Under the pieces are notes generated by a model that saw only the letters and a program-made list of their open reading frames with translations, was not told the origin of the DNA and ran no database searches. Positions 14,773-23,871 of a stretch of 64,000 bases of DNA are shown here, piece by piece (position 1 is the first letter of the stretch; each line of letters begins with the position of its first letter). Location of the stretch: assembly GCF_900141665.1 (NCBI RefSeq), contig NZ_FQYI01000011.1, forward strand, positions 1-64,000, given 5' to 3'. Source of the DNA: Cruoricaptor ignavus. GTDB lineage: Bacteria > Bacteroidota > Bacteroidia > Flavobacteriales > Weeksellaceae. A program made the translations under genes and the position numbers.

Positions 14773-15774
14773 TTGAAAAATATTTTCTCAATCAAAAATC
14801 AGTCGGGATTTCTGGAAGCCTGCCTGGAAACTTTCAGGTTTCAGTATGAAAATGTGCCTATTTATAGGCGGTTTGTGGAGTTGCTAAATATTAATCCAAC
14901 TGAAGTTCGCAGCTTGGAACAAATTCCATTTCTGCCGATCGAAGCCTTCAAGAAGCATCAGATTATCGATAAAAATTTTTCGCCGAAACATTATTTCCAA
15001 AGTTCTGGGACTACGAATATTCAAACGAAATCCCGCCACTTTGTCGCAGATTTTCAGCTTTACGAAGAGAGCATTGAACGAAGTTTCCGCCATTTCATCG
15101 GCAATCCGGAAGATTTTATTTTTGTAGGATTGCTGCCAAATTATTCGGAAAATCCGCATTCTTCGCTGATTTATATGGTAGATTTTCTGATGAAAAAATC
15201 CGGCAGAAAAGAAAACGGCTATTTCCTATATAATCACCAAGAACTTTTTAATTTATTGCAAAGCATTGATAATCAAAAAGTTATACTGTTTGGCGTTTCT
15301 TTTGCATTGCTGGATTTTCTGGATTTTTTAAATTTATCGCAAAAGAAAATTAGCTTTTCGGAAAATTTAACCGTGATAGAAACCGGCGGAATGAAGGGCA
15401 GGAAGGAAGAAATGACGAAGGATGAGCTGCTGGATTCGCTAAAGAGCGGCTTCCAAACCGAGCGGATTTTTTCGGAATATTCAATGACGGAGCTGCTTTC
15501 CCAGGCGTATTCTTTGGGCGGAAACATTTACGAAACGCCGAACTGGATGAGGATTCTGGTGCGCAGCCTGGAAGACCCCATGGCATATATGCCGCCCGGA
15601 AAAAACGGCGCCATCAGCATTATCGATTTGGCGAACCGCCATTCCTGCGCGTTCATAGCCACGCAGGATTTGGGCATTCTGCACGAAAATTCCGCAGGCC
15701 TTCACCCGAAATTTTCTGTTGCCGGAAGGATAGACCACTCTGATATCCGTGGTTGCAGTTTGCTGGTGAGCTGA
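14773..15774 (+). CDS. LuxE-type acyl-protein synthetase-like protein
   Basis: A 333-residue member of the LuxE / acyl-protein thioester ligase family, related to adenylate-forming enzymes. Visible signatures are IPFLPIEAFKKHQI, the YFQSSGTTN phosphate-binding-like loop, VIETGGMKGRKEE, and FSEYSMTELLSQAY. No ATG precedes the conserved part, so TTG at 14773 (LKNIFSIKNQ) is the likely start; anything longer would be read from the repeat block. There is no luxC reductase beside it. The nuclease-like gene downstream overlaps its stop by ATGA. Confidence 0.82.
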   Translation: MKNIFSIKNQSGFLEACLETFRFQYENVPIYRRFVELLNINPTEVRSLEQIPFLPIEAFKKHQIIDKNFSPKHYFQSSGTTNIQTKSRHFVADFQLYEESIERSFRHFIGNPEDFIFVGLLPNYSENPHSSLIYMVDFLMKKSGRKENGYFLYNHQELFNLLQSIDNQKVILFGVSFALLDFLDFLNLSQKKISFSENLTVIETGGMKGRKEEMTKDELLDSLKSGFQTERIFSEYSMTELLSQAYSLGGNIYETPNWMRILVRSLEDPMAYMPPGKNGAISIIDLANRHSCAFIATQDLGILHENSAGLHPKFSVAGRIDHSDIRGCSLLVS

Positions 15775-16325
15775 TGAAAAAGCGTATAAACATTGACGAA
15801 ATCGTTTACAACTTCCTGCATTCTCAGTGCGATTTTGCGGAAGAAATTCTGCTGACGAATTTTTTCCACGGCGATTGGGAAGCCGATATTCTGAGAATTG
15901 GCAGGGATGGCTTCAGCCACGAAATCGAGATTAAACTTTCAAAATCGGATTTCCGCAATGATTTTAAAAAATTCTATACCCACCAAAAAACCGGCGAGAA
16001 ATTCCTGAAGCACGATAAAATCTGCTGTGGCGATTTTGTGTGCAACCGCTTCAGTTTCCTTTTGCCGATGGGCTTGGTGCCGCAGTCTGAAATCCCGGAA
16101 CATTGCGGCATCATCGAATTTTACCACAATCCTGATTCCTGGAAAACGGAATTTTTCAATGTGCGCGAAGCGAAACTCCTGCACGAAGATCCTTACTGGA
16201 AATTGGTGGATAAAGATTTGTTTATCAGGAAATTAGCGCAAAATCTTTTAGCCAAAAAGCTGGAGCTGAAAGGCAGGGCGGAAGAATTGATTTTGCCAAA
16301 TCCTTCGGAACTGAAGCGGAAATGA
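15774..16325 (+). CDS. MmcB-like / PD-(D/E)XK nuclease family protein
   Basis: A 183-residue protein. The ATG at 15774 overlaps the preceding TGA (ATGA). Its core reads WEADILRIGRDGFSHEIEIK and then LSKSDFRNDFKK, an Asp, then Glu-x-Lys, then Ser-DF-xDF arrangement seen in MmcB-like repair nucleases. FSFLLPMGLVP fits the hydrophobic strand that follows. The function is probably DNA processing, but the substrate is unknown. Coupling to the LuxE-like gene is tight; I know no functional link. Confidence 0.65.
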   Translation: MKKRINIDEIVYNFLHSQCDFAEEILLTNFFHGDWEADILRIGRDGFSHEIEIKLSKSDFRNDFKKFYTHQKTGEKFLKHDKICCGDFVCNRFSFLLPMGLVPQSEIPEHCGIIEFYHNPDSWKTEFFNVREAKLLHEDPYWKLVDKDLFIRKLAQNLLAKKLELKGRAEELILPNPSELKRK

Positions 16326-16346
16326 TGCCGAAAGTTTTCCGCTGAT

Positions 16347-16354
16347 TATCTTTG
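16347..16354 (+). promoter_or_regulatory. -7 promoter element for the DUF4230 gene
   Basis: TATCTTTG, a full match to TAnnTTTG, 14 bases before the GTG start codon at 16369. Confidence 0.6.
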
Positions 16355-16368
16355 CAAAAAAAATAGAA

Positions 16369-17100
16369 GTGAAAAACGCGAAATACTGGGTTTGGGGCTT
16401 GGGCATTGCAGCGGTGCTTGTGCTGGGCTACTTTATTTATCAGATGGGGCAGGGCAACCAGAACCTTACTATTTTAATAATGCTGCTCATCGGGCTTTTG
16501 CTGGGCGGCCTGATTGTTTTCCTGATTTCCGGGAAGAAATCCGAACCACCTGTAGTGCTGGAAAGTTCGCACACCGTGATTGAAAGTATGCGGAAGGTTT
16601 TCAAGATTGTTTCGGCGGAAGGGCAGTTCAACGAGATTTATAATTACGAAGAGCAGTCGAAACTTCTCCGCGTAATTCCGCAGACGAAAAAAGCGCTGGT
16701 GATCGTGAAGGCGAAAGTTCTCGTAGGTTACGATTTCGAGAAATTCAAATGGGCTGTGGATGAGGAGAGCCGGAAAATCCGCCTGCTGGAATTTCCTGCG
16801 CCGGAAATACTTTCCACGGAAACCGATTACAAATATTACAACATCGAGGAGCAGCCATTCAACCTTTTCAGCAAGGATGATCTGGCGAAAATTCAGGAAA
16901 ACGGCAAAAAGCAGGTGATAGAGGCCGCGAAAAATTCAGACCTGCCAAGAATTGCGGCAGAGCAGATGCAGACGATGCTCACGGAACTTGTGCGCAGCAA
17001 CCACTTCGTTTTGGAAAATCCCGAAAAAATTTCAGAATCCCGCAAGAAAATCGGCTTCGATGCGGTGGTTTCGGAAAATACGGAGAATATTGAGGCGTGA
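16369..17100 (+). CDS. DUF4230 domain membrane protein
   Basis: A 243-residue protein with a GTG start. Two membrane helices lie at the N-terminus (about residues 7-27 and 33-54). The DUF4230 domain runs from about residue 70 to 225: QFNEIYNYEEQSKL, ALVIVKAKVLVGYDFEKF, and LAKIQENGKKQVIEAAK. The family is widespread in bacteria with unknown function. It stands as a single gene between the nuclease-like gene and a toxin-antitoxin pair on the other strand. Confidence 0.85.
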   Translation: MKNAKYWVWGLGIAAVLVLGYFIYQMGQGNQNLTILIMLLIGLLLGGLIVFLISGKKSEPPVVLESSHTVIESMRKVFKIVSAEGQFNEIYNYEEQSKLLRVIPQTKKALVIVKAKVLVGYDFEKFKWAVDEESRKIRLLEFPAPEILSTETDYKYYNIEEQPFNLFSKDDLAKIQENGKKQVIEAAKNSDLPRIAAEQMQTMLTELVRSNHFVLENPEKISESRKKIGFDAVVSENTENIEA

Positions 17101-17104
17101 GGAT

Positions 17105-17386
17105 TTATTTGTCATCATAATGTCCAAGAAATTGGACGACAATAATAACTTTCTCGCTCTCTAAGATTTCATAAACCAGCCTATCTTTCTTGTTAATTGT
17201 TCGGCTATAAATTTCGCCGTTGTAATACTTTAAGCGCTCAGGCGAACCAATTCCTTTTCTCGGGTGGTTTTCAAGTTCTTCCAGAAGGTTTTCAATTTTT
17301 TTCTTAATTGCCGGTGAACTGGATGTGGAGAGGCTCTTTAAATCTTTTGCAGCGCGCTTTGAATATTCTATAAAGTATTGTCCCAT
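17105..17386 (-). CDS. Txe/YoeB-family toxin (RelE superfamily)
   Basis: A 93-residue ribosome-dependent mRNA endonuclease toxin. The YoeB signature is complete: NHPRKGIGSPERLKYY, YSRTINKKDRLVYEI and the C-terminal GHYDDK that carries the catalytic His. In characterised YoeB the conserved Glu, Arg and His of these segments form the active site. Its start overlaps the upstream antitoxin gene by 19 bases, ensuring coupled synthesis. Confidence 0.92.
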   Translation of the reverse strand: MGQYFIEYSKRAAKDLKSLSTSSSPAIKKKIENLLEELENHPRKGIGSPERLKYYNGEIYSRTINKKDRLVYEILESEKVIIVVQFLGHYDDK

Positions 17387-17577
17387 AGGTTCTTACGGTC
17401 AATTCTCACAGTTCGTCCGGCTTCATAATCAGCTCTTGCTTCTTCCACTTTATTTGAAAGTTCTTCAGAGATTTCACCACTTTTCACCGGCTTGAATGCA
17501 ATGTGGATTTCCTTCAAAAAAGCCTTTATTTTTTCAAGTTCGCTTTCATTTTTCGGCATTACCAAGATGTTTTCCAT
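17368..17577 (-). CDS. Antitoxin of the YoeB-type pair (DUF2683-like)
   Basis: A 69-residue protein preceding the toxin. MENILVMPKNESELEKIKAF is typical of DUF2683-like antitoxins in Bacteroidota, and the C-terminus (EEARADYEAGRTVRIDRKNL) would wrap the toxin. The start is set at ATG 17577; a TTG at 17583 is the alternative. A -7 element lies 14 bases upstream at 17592-17599. Confidence 0.8.
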   Translation of the reverse strand: MENILVMPKNESELEKIKAFLKEIHIAFKPVKSGEISEELSNKVEEARADYEAGRTVRIDRKNLWDNTL

Positions 17578-17591
17578 AGCCAATTTTTTTA

Positions 17592-17599
17592 CAAAAGTA
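17592..17599 (-). promoter_or_regulatory. -7 promoter element for the YoeB-type pair
   Basis: On the minus strand TACTTTTG, a full match to TAnnTTTG, 14 bases before the antitoxin ATG. Confidence 0.55.
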
Positions 17600-17625
17600 A
17601 GAAAATCTTTCCCTGCAAATTTCCC

Positions 17626-17633
17626 TATTTTTG
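17626..17633 (+). promoter_or_regulatory. -7 promoter element for the ABC-F gene
   Basis: TATTTTTG, a full match to TAnnTTTG, 21 bases before the ATG at 17655. Confidence 0.55.
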
Positions 17634-17654
17634 CGGATTAAATACGCTTGAAGT

Positions 17655-19565
17655 ATGCTTTCAGTTCAGGGCCTTGGGCTGCATCATTCCGGGAATTATC
17701 TTTTCCGGGATGTGAATTTTACGATTAAAAAAGATGATAAAATCGGGCTGGTCGGGAAGAACGGCGCAGGAAAATCTACGCTGCTGAAAATCCTTTCCAA
17801 CGAGATTAATTTCTACGAAGGCAATGTGGTGCCGGAAGGCAATATTTCCATCGGCGTTCTGAAGCAGGACCTGGATTTCGTGAAAGGCCGCACAGTGTGG
17901 GATGAAACGATGCAGGCCTTCGAGCAGATTAATCTCTGGAAAAACGAACTAGAAGATGTTGAAAACCAGCTGGCTACAAGAACGGACTACGAAAGCGACG
18001 ATTATGCAAAACTCATCGACAGGCTTACGGAGCTGAACGACCTGCTGTTCCACCACGATGCCTACAACCTGGAGGGCGATATGGAAAAAGTGCTTCTTGG
18101 GCTGGGTTTCAAGGCGGAGGATTTCGATAAAATCACCGATGAATTTTCCGGAGGTTGGCGGATGAGAATTGAACTGGCGAAACTTCTTCTGCAGAAAAAC
18201 GACCTGATGCTGCTGGACGAGCCCACGAACCACCTTGATATGGAATCTATAATGTGGCTGGAGAATTTCCTGAAAGATTATCCAGGTGCCATCGTTCTGG
18301 TAAGCCACGACAAGCAGTTTATGACGGCGGTTTGCAACAGAACTTTTGATGTCAACAATAAAAAAATTGACGATTATAAGGCGAATTATTCGAAATATTT
18401 GGAACTTCGCAAAGAAAGGCGTGAAAAACTGGAGCAGGCAAAAAAGAATCAGGATGCGGAAATCAAGCAGATGGAGGACAATATCAACAGGTTCCGCGCT
18501 TCTGCAACGAAGGCAAGTTTTGCGCAATCATTAATCAAAAAATTAGAAAAAATTGAAAGAATTGAGCTTGATAATGAAGATGTTTCAAAGTTCAACATCC
18601 GGTTCGTTCAGAGCATCGTTCCTGGAAAAGTAATCTTCAAGGCTGAAAATCTGGGCAAAAGCTATGGCGAAAAATTAGTTTTCGATGGTGTAGATTTCTT
18701 CGTGGAAAGAGGCGACAGAATTGCGCTTCTTGGGCAGAATGGCCAGGGCAAGACTACGCTTGCGAAAATTTTAGCCGGCGTCACCAAAGATTTCAGCGGA
18801 AATTTGGAGGATGGGCATAATGTTCGAATTGGCTATTTCGCCCAAAATCAGGAGGAAGTACTGGATCCGGAGAAAACCGTGCAGCAGGAAGCGGAAGATG
18901 CGGCAACCGAGGAAACGAGGCCAAGGGTGCGGGATTTGCTAGGCAGTTTTCTTTTTCAGGGTGAGGCCGTGAATAAGAAAACGAAGGTGCTTTCTGGCGG
19001 TGAACGGAACAGGCTTGCGCTGTGCAAACTGCTGCTGCAGCCGTTCAATGTGCTGATAATGGACGAGCCTACGAACCATTTGGATATCCAGTCGAAGGAA
19101 ATTATAAAGCTGGCGCTGCAGAAATTTGACGGCACGCTGATTGTGATTTCGCACGACAGGGAATTCCTGCAGGGCCTCAGCGATAAAATCTTTGAATTCC
19201 GCAACGGAAAGATGAAGGAATTCCTCGGAAACATCGATGAATACCTGGAATACCGGCAGAAAGAAAGTTTGCGCGAAGTGTCTTTAGAAAAAGCAAAACT
19301 CGAGCAGAAACATTCTCAGGAATCTAAACCTGAACCTCAACCTCAACCTCAACCTCAGAGTAAAGAACAAAAAAATCTTCAGAACAAAATCAAAAAAGCA
19401 GAAGAGCAGATTGAAGATTTTGAGCAAAAAATTGCCGACCTGGAAGCAGATTTTACCAAAGAAAATCCTTCGCCCGAAAAACTGGCCAACTACGAAAAAC
19501 TGAAAGCGGAACTCGAGAAAGTAATGGAAGATTGGGAGGCGCTGAATCTTCAGCTGGAAGCATAA
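17655..19565 (+). CDS. ABC-F family ATP-binding protein
   Basis: A 636-residue soluble protein with two ATPase domains and no membrane part, the ABC-F arrangement found in ribosome-associated translation factors. Walker A: GKNGAGKST (near residue 36) and GQNGQGKTT (near 360). Signatures: FSGGWRMRIELAKLLL and LSGGERNRLALCKLLL. Walker B: LLDEPTNHLD and IMDEPTNHLD. A charged linker joins the domains. The C-terminal coiled coil (about 560-636) is preceded by a PEPQPQPQPQ run encoded by four tandem AACCTC hexamers. The build resembles Uup/YdiF; which one it matches is not decided here. Confidence 0.93.
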   Translation: MLSVQGLGLHHSGNYLFRDVNFTIKKDDKIGLVGKNGAGKSTLLKILSNEINFYEGNVVPEGNISIGVLKQDLDFVKGRTVWDETMQAFEQINLWKNELEDVENQLATRTDYESDDYAKLIDRLTELNDLLFHHDAYNLEGDMEKVLLGLGFKAEDFDKITDEFSGGWRMRIELAKLLLQKNDLMLLDEPTNHLDMESIMWLENFLKDYPGAIVLVSHDKQFMTAVCNRTFDVNNKKIDDYKANYSKYLELRKERREKLEQAKKNQDAEIKQMEDNINRFRASATKASFAQSLIKKLEKIERIELDNEDVSKFNIRFVQSIVPGKVIFKAENLGKSYGEKLVFDGVDFFVERGDRIALLGQNGQGKTTLAKILAGVTKDFSGNLEDGHNVRIGYFAQNQEEVLDPEKTVQQEAEDAATEETRPRVRDLLGSFLFQGEAVNKKTKVLSGGERNRLALCKLLLQPFNVLIMDEPTNHLDIQSKEIIKLALQKFDGTLIVISHDREFLQGLSDKIFEFRNGKMKEFLGNIDEYLEYRQKESLREVSLEKAKLEQKHSQESKPEPQPQPQPQSKEQKNLQNKIKKAEEQIEDFEQKIADLEADFTKENPSPEKLANYEKLKAELEKVMEDWEALNLQLEA

Positions 19566-19570
19566 AAAAA

Positions 19571-19602
19571 CAAGCAGCAATTGGCTTTTGCTGCTTGCTT
19601 TT
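19571..19602 (+). terminator. Rho-independent terminator after the ABC-F gene
   Basis: CAAGCAGCAA (19571-19580) pairs perfectly with TTGCTGCTTG (19588-19597), followed by a short T run. It also lies past the 3' end of the convergent M3 peptidase gene. Confidence 0.8.
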
Positions 19603-19628
19603 GTGTCTGGTATCTTGAATCTCGGCTC

Positions 19629-21797
19629 TTATTTAATAAAGCCTCTGTTTCTCAGCAGCGGTTTAATATCCGGATTTCTTCCGGCAAAATCACGGTAGGC
19701 TTCGTTCAAATCCTTGGAATTGCCTACGGAAAGGATGTATTTCCGGAATCTGTCCCCGTTTTCACGAGTAATGCCACCGTTCGCCTTTATCCATTCCCAA
19801 GCATCGGCATCCAAAGTTTCCGACCAAATGTAGGCGTAGTAGCCAGCCGAATATCCGCCGCCAAAAATGTGCGAGAAGTACGGAGAATGGTATCTCGGCG
19901 GAACAGCGCTAAGCGTAAAGCCATTTTTCGCGAGCGATGCCTTCTCAAATTCCAGCACTGGTTTCAGCTGGCTTTCGGAAGTCACAGTGTGCCAGTCCAT
20001 ATCCACCATCGCTGCAGAAACCAGTTCCGTAGTGCGGTAGCCTTGGTTGAAGGTGCTTGCCCGCTTGATTTTATCCACCAAATCCTGAGGGATCGGCTTT
20101 TTCGTTTGGTAATGGATGGCGTAGTTTTTCAGAATTTCCGGCTCAAGCGCAAAATGCTCGTTGATTTGCGAAGGGAATTCCACGAAGTCTCGTGGCACCG
20201 CTGTTCCGGAAAGCGTCGCATATTTTTGGTCGGCAAAAATTCCGTGGATGCTATGCCCAAATTCGTGAAACATCGTCTCCACATTGTCATAGCTTATCAG
20301 CGAAGGCTTTCCTGGTGCAGGTTTTTGGTAATTGTAGCAGTTCACCACCACAGGTTTTTTGCCCAGTAGATGAGACTGTTCTACGAAATTATTCATCCAG
20401 GCACCGCCTTGTTTGCTATCTCTCGTGTAAAAATCCAGGAAGTAAAGCGCCAGCGATTTGCCATCCCAATCGAAAACTTCGTAAACCATCACATCAGGAT
20501 GATAAACCGGGATGTCCGTTCTTCGCTTGAAGGTGATGCCGTAAAATTTTTCCGCAGCGTAGAACACGCCCTTTTCCAATACGGTTGTCAGCTCGAAATA
20601 CGGCTTGATTTCATTTTCATCCAAATCAAATTTCGCCTTCCGTACCTGCTCTGCATAAAAATCCCAATCCCAAGGCTCCACCTTGAAATTGCCGCCCTGC
20701 TGATTGATAAGTGCCTGAATATCAGCTTGTTCTCTTTTCGCAGTTTCGATGGCAGGCTGCGCCAATTGCTTCATCAAATTCATCGCCGCTTCAGGATTTT
20801 TCGCCATCTGATCCTGAAGTTTCCATTCTGCAAAATTTTTCTTGCCTAAAATCTGTGCCTTTTTCAGCCGAAGTTTTGCCAGCTGTTCCACGGTTTTCCT
20901 CGTATCATTGGCATCGCCTTTTTCCGCGCGGTACCAGGATGCCTTGAAGAGTTTTTCCCTTGTAGCGCGGTTTTTCAGGCTTGCCAGCAAAGGCTGCTGC
21001 GTTGTATTTTGCAGAGAAATCAGGTACTTGCCATTCTGCCCGGCCTTTTCCGCTGCAGCTGCCGCCGCTGCAATCTGGTCTTCCGTGAGCCCGTCCAGCT
21101 CACGAACATCGGTGATGATGAGTGCCGCATTTTTCCGCGCTTCCAGCAATTGATTGCCGAATTTCGTGGAAAGCGCCGCCAGCTCTTTGTTAATCTTTTT
21201 CAGCTCGGCCTTTTTTGCTGGTGGAAGCGCAGCACCAGCCTTCTCGAAATTTTCACGGTAATGCTGCAGAAGCCTTTTCCCTTCGGCATCCAGGTTGTCC
21301 GCCTTTATCACCAGAATTCTTTTGTAGAGTAAATCGTTCAGATAGATTCTGTCTGAATGCTCGGCGAAAATTGGTGCGAAATCCTGACTGATTTTCTGCA
21401 TCGTAGGGTTGGTATCCGAACCGTTCAGGTTGTAAAAAACCGACTGTGCCCTGCCCAAAATCTCGCCGGATTTTTCCAGTGCAACTATCGTGTTGCTGAA
21501 GCTCGGCGTTTCAGGATTGTTGGCAATCTGCTCGATTTCCTGCTGGTGAATTTTTAGCCCGTATTCAAAAGCCGGCCTGTAATGCTCGTCCCGAATTTTG
21601 TCAAACTGCGGCGTTTCGTATTGCAGCGGGCTTTTATACATCAAAGGATTATCCGCCAAATGTGCCGGGATTTTCGCATCAGCGTTCTGCGCCGTATTCA
21701 TAGTGGTTTCAGTGTTTTTTACAGTTTTCTGAGATTCGCAGGAAAGCGCCGAAAAAGCAAGGCTTCCCGCGAAAAAGTAAGTTGCGATATTTTTCAT
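19629..21797 (-). CDS. M3-family metallopeptidase, lipoprotein (Dcp-like)
   Basis: A 722-residue zinc peptidase of the oligopeptidase/peptidyl-dipeptidase Dcp family. The zinc motif HEFGHSIHG is near residue 510, with the third ligand region about 28 residues later. The N-terminus is a lipoprotein signal (AGSLAFSALSCESQ, lipobox LSC), so it should sit in the membrane facing the periplasm and trim dipeptides from small peptides. It is convergent with the ABC-F gene. A near-consensus -7 element (TATCTTTA, 21816-21823) precedes it. Confidence 0.92.
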   Translation of the reverse strand: MKNIATYFFAGSLAFSALSCESQKTVKNTETTMNTAQNADAKIPAHLADNPLMYKSPLQYETPQFDKIRDEHYRPAFEYGLKIHQQEIEQIANNPETPSFSNTIVALEKSGEILGRAQSVFYNLNGSDTNPTMQKISQDFAPIFAEHSDRIYLNDLLYKRILVIKADNLDAEGKRLLQHYRENFEKAGAALPPAKKAELKKINKELAALSTKFGNQLLEARKNAALIITDVRELDGLTEDQIAAAAAAAEKAGQNGKYLISLQNTTQQPLLASLKNRATREKLFKASWYRAEKGDANDTRKTVEQLAKLRLKKAQILGKKNFAEWKLQDQMAKNPEAAMNLMKQLAQPAIETAKREQADIQALINQQGGNFKVEPWDWDFYAEQVRKAKFDLDENEIKPYFELTTVLEKGVFYAAEKFYGITFKRRTDIPVYHPDVMVYEVFDWDGKSLALYFLDFYTRDSKQGGAWMNNFVEQSHLLGKKPVVVNCYNYQKPAPGKPSLISYDNVETMFHEFGHSIHGIFADQKYATLSGTAVPRDFVEFPSQINEHFALEPEILKNYAIHYQTKKPIPQDLVDKIKRASTFNQGYRTTELVSAAMVDMDWHTVTSESQLKPVLEFEKASLAKNGFTLSAVPPRYHSPYFSHIFGGGYSAGYYAYIWSETLDADAWEWIKANGGITRENGDRFRKYILSVGNSKDLNEAYRDFAGRNPDIKPLLRNRGFIK

Positions 21798-21845
21798 TTT
21801 TGCCTGAATTTATTGTAAAGATAATAATTTGGCGCGAATTTTCAG

Positions 21846-22367
21846 CTAAGTTGTTTTGGAGTAAACCGTTCGGAAAATCTCATCCTTGATTTCGTCTAAA
21901 TTTTCTGTCGAAAAATTAGCCATTAAAAATAACAGAACTTGGTGATTATCATTTCGGTAGGATGGTTGCAGATAATGTTTATCAATGATCTTGAAGCCGT
22001 TTTTCTCGTAAAATTTGATGCGGTTTTCTGCAATTTTATTCAAGTGAGAAGGTTCAGATTCCAAAATTATTTTTGGGAAGATATCAGAAATTTTTGCAAG
22101 GATTTTACTGCCGAAGCCTTTGCTTCGAAATTTTTCATAAACCTCAAAATGTTCTATGAAATAAAAATCGGAAAGCTTCCAAATCACGATGTAGCCGATG
22201 TTTTCAAAATCTCCCTGAATGCTGAAAACCGCCGCTTTTTCATTTTGCAAAATCGCGGAAAACTGCGCTTCGTCTCTTCGCTCTTCTTCCGGAAATGTTT
22301 TGGAATAAGCCGAAAAAATTTCCAGTATCAGTGCTGGGTTTTCCGGCTTAACTTTCTGAAAATCCAT
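21846..22367 (-). CDS. GNAT-family N-acetyltransferase
   Basis: A 173-residue protein with the GNAT fold. FYFIEHFEVYEKFRSKGFGS includes strand 4 and the acetyl-CoA pyrophosphate loop (RSKGFGS), and AENRIKFYEKNGFKI is the typical C-terminal motif. The substrate is unknown. It is the last of three closely packed genes (DUF2851, PspC, GNAT) read on the minus strand, starting 3 bases after the PspC gene. Confidence 0.85.
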   Translation of the reverse strand: MDFQKVKPENPALILEIFSAYSKTFPEEERRDEAQFSAILQNEKAAVFSIQGDFENIGYIVIWKLSDFYFIEHFEVYEKFRSKGFGSKILAKISDIFPKIILESEPSHLNKIAENRIKFYEKNGFKIIDKHYLQPSYRNDNHQVLLFLMANFSTENLDEIKDEIFRTVYSKTT

Positions 22368-22370
22368 CAG

Positions 22371-22607
22371 TTACAAATCGAAAACGCTTGGCCTTCTTGT
22401 GATGAAAATATCCTTTACCCAAAGCATAAAAGCGAGCGCCAAATATACGAGAAAAAAGATGCCTGCCGTAGCGAAAGTGCTGTAAATGAAGAAGATACGC
22501 AGCTTGGAAACCGGAATGCCGAGCTTTGCGCCGTACCTTGTAAGCACGCCAAACCATTGTCTTTCGGCGCGGTGCCGAATTTCTGCGAAGATTTTGGGCT
22601 CTCTCAT
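22371..22607 (-). CDS. PspC-domain small membrane protein
   Basis: A 78-residue PspC-domain protein. GVLTRYGAKLGIPVSKLRIF is the PspC core, followed by one or two membrane spans (FIYSTFATAGIFFLVYLALA). The start at 22607 (MREPKIFAEIRH) is chosen because its ATG overlaps the TGA of the DUF2851 gene (ATGA at 22604-22607). PspC proteins act in envelope stress, but this short form is uncharacterised. Confidence 0.85.
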   Translation of the reverse strand: MREPKIFAEIRHRAERQWFGVLTRYGAKLGIPVSKLRIFFIYSTFATAGIFFLVYLALAFMLWVKDIFITRRPSVFDL

Positions 22608-23863
22608 TGTTTCAAAAGTTGAAATCCGATGCTGCAATTTAGGCAATTTTTCGAAAGGCACATCGTCTTGTAGTGGTAATTGTATGCTTGGCTTTCCAGC
22701 GCGGTTTTCACGCTGATTTTCAATGACTTCCAGTTGCCAATCACCGAATTTTTCTCGGGCTGAAGCTGCGCATAAAAATCCACAATGCTGTCTGCAATGT
22801 CCTCCCGAAAATTGAGATTGTAGAAAAATTTCACCGGGAGAACGGAATTTATCAGAACCAAATCGATGAAGCTTTTGCTGAGATTTTTCGGCGAAAAAGA
22901 AGAGGCCTTTCCGAAGTTAAACTTGTCGTCCCAATATTCTGATGCTGCGATGCCGTCAAAAATTCTATAAAGTTCGGTGATGCTTTCCGCTTCGGTTATT
23001 TTTGAAAATAAATTCGGTTCACGATGATAAAGCTGCGCCAATTGAGAAAGCCGGATTGTAGGGAAGTTTGGCGGTCGAAGCCGTAGAAATTTTGGTGGAA
23101 TTTTTTCGCCGGAGAGTTGGAATTTCGTCTGCAGAAAATTGTATTCTTTCTGCCAGATTTTCGTTTGTTCATCAGTCGGATTTTCCAGCCAACCGGCTTT
23201 CCCGAAGAGCAGCGCTTCCAGCTGCACCGCATTTTGCCTAACTTTCCGAATGACTGAAAATGGAATATTTTCCGCTAACTGACGGAAAATTTCCGAATTG
23301 ATCTTCAAGCCAAATGCTGCGGCAATTTCCTGCAACATCAGCGCTTCATAATTATTGCCGTTGTTCTGAAGCCTTTCGGAAAGCAGTTGAGATTTTTCTG
23401 AAAGCTTTTTCAGTAATGAATTTTCTGCAAAACCGAACGGGATTTTTTCCGGCTTGAAAATTTTTTCGCAGGGAATAAATTGCGTTGCCGCATCGAATTT
23501 CTGAAATTTCCGAAGCGTTTCCGCAGAGATGTAATTTTTCAGTTCAATCGTTGGAATCCCTTTGTTAATAAGGCTTTCAACTTCTGCATCGTGAAGGAAG
23601 ACGGCGTGCAGAATCACATTCTGATAAGCCGAATCGTCATCGTGATTGTGCAAAATCCAGTCGGAAGAGCGAAGGTGCAGTTCAATATTTCCAACGATTT
23701 CCACGCCATTTTGCCGAATTTTGCCCATAGAAAAATCTGGTCCGGAATCGTGGTTCCACTTCCCGAAATCCAGAATTTCCAGCGCATGGCCTTCCACATC
23801 GCGAAAATCAAAATTTTCGAAAATCTTGAAATTCCAGATGTATTGCAGGTGTTTTTCGGTCAC
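22604..23863 (-). CDS. DUF2851 family protein
   Basis: A 419-residue protein with a GTG start. It shows the DUF2851 pattern, MTEKHLQYIWNFKIF at the start and WNHDSGPDFSMGKIR, ELHLRSSDW and HNHDDDSAYQNVILHAV in the first 90 residues. That region looks like a His/Asp-rich hydrolase- or nuclease-like active site. The family is almost confined to Bacteroidota and has no known function. It heads a three-gene unit with PspC and GNAT genes. Three tandem TTTAAAG heptamers lie just upstream. Confidence 0.88.
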   Translation of the reverse strand: MTEKHLQYIWNFKIFENFDFRDVEGHALEILDFGKWNHDSGPDFSMGKIRQNGVEIVGNIELHLRSSDWILHNHDDDSAYQNVILHAVFLHDAEVESLINKGIPTIELKNYISAETLRKFQKFDAATQFIPCEKIFKPEKIPFGFAENSLLKKLSEKSQLLSERLQNNGNNYEALMLQEIAAAFGLKINSEIFRQLAENIPFSVIRKVRQNAVQLEALLFGKAGWLENPTDEQTKIWQKEYNFLQTKFQLSGEKIPPKFLRLRPPNFPTIRLSQLAQLYHREPNLFSKITEAESITELYRIFDGIAASEYWDDKFNFGKASSFSPKNLSKSFIDLVLINSVLPVKFFYNLNFREDIADSIVDFYAQLQPEKNSVIGNWKSLKISVKTALESQAYNYHYKTMCLSKNCLNCSIGFQLLKQ

Positions 23864-23871
23864 TTTATTAA

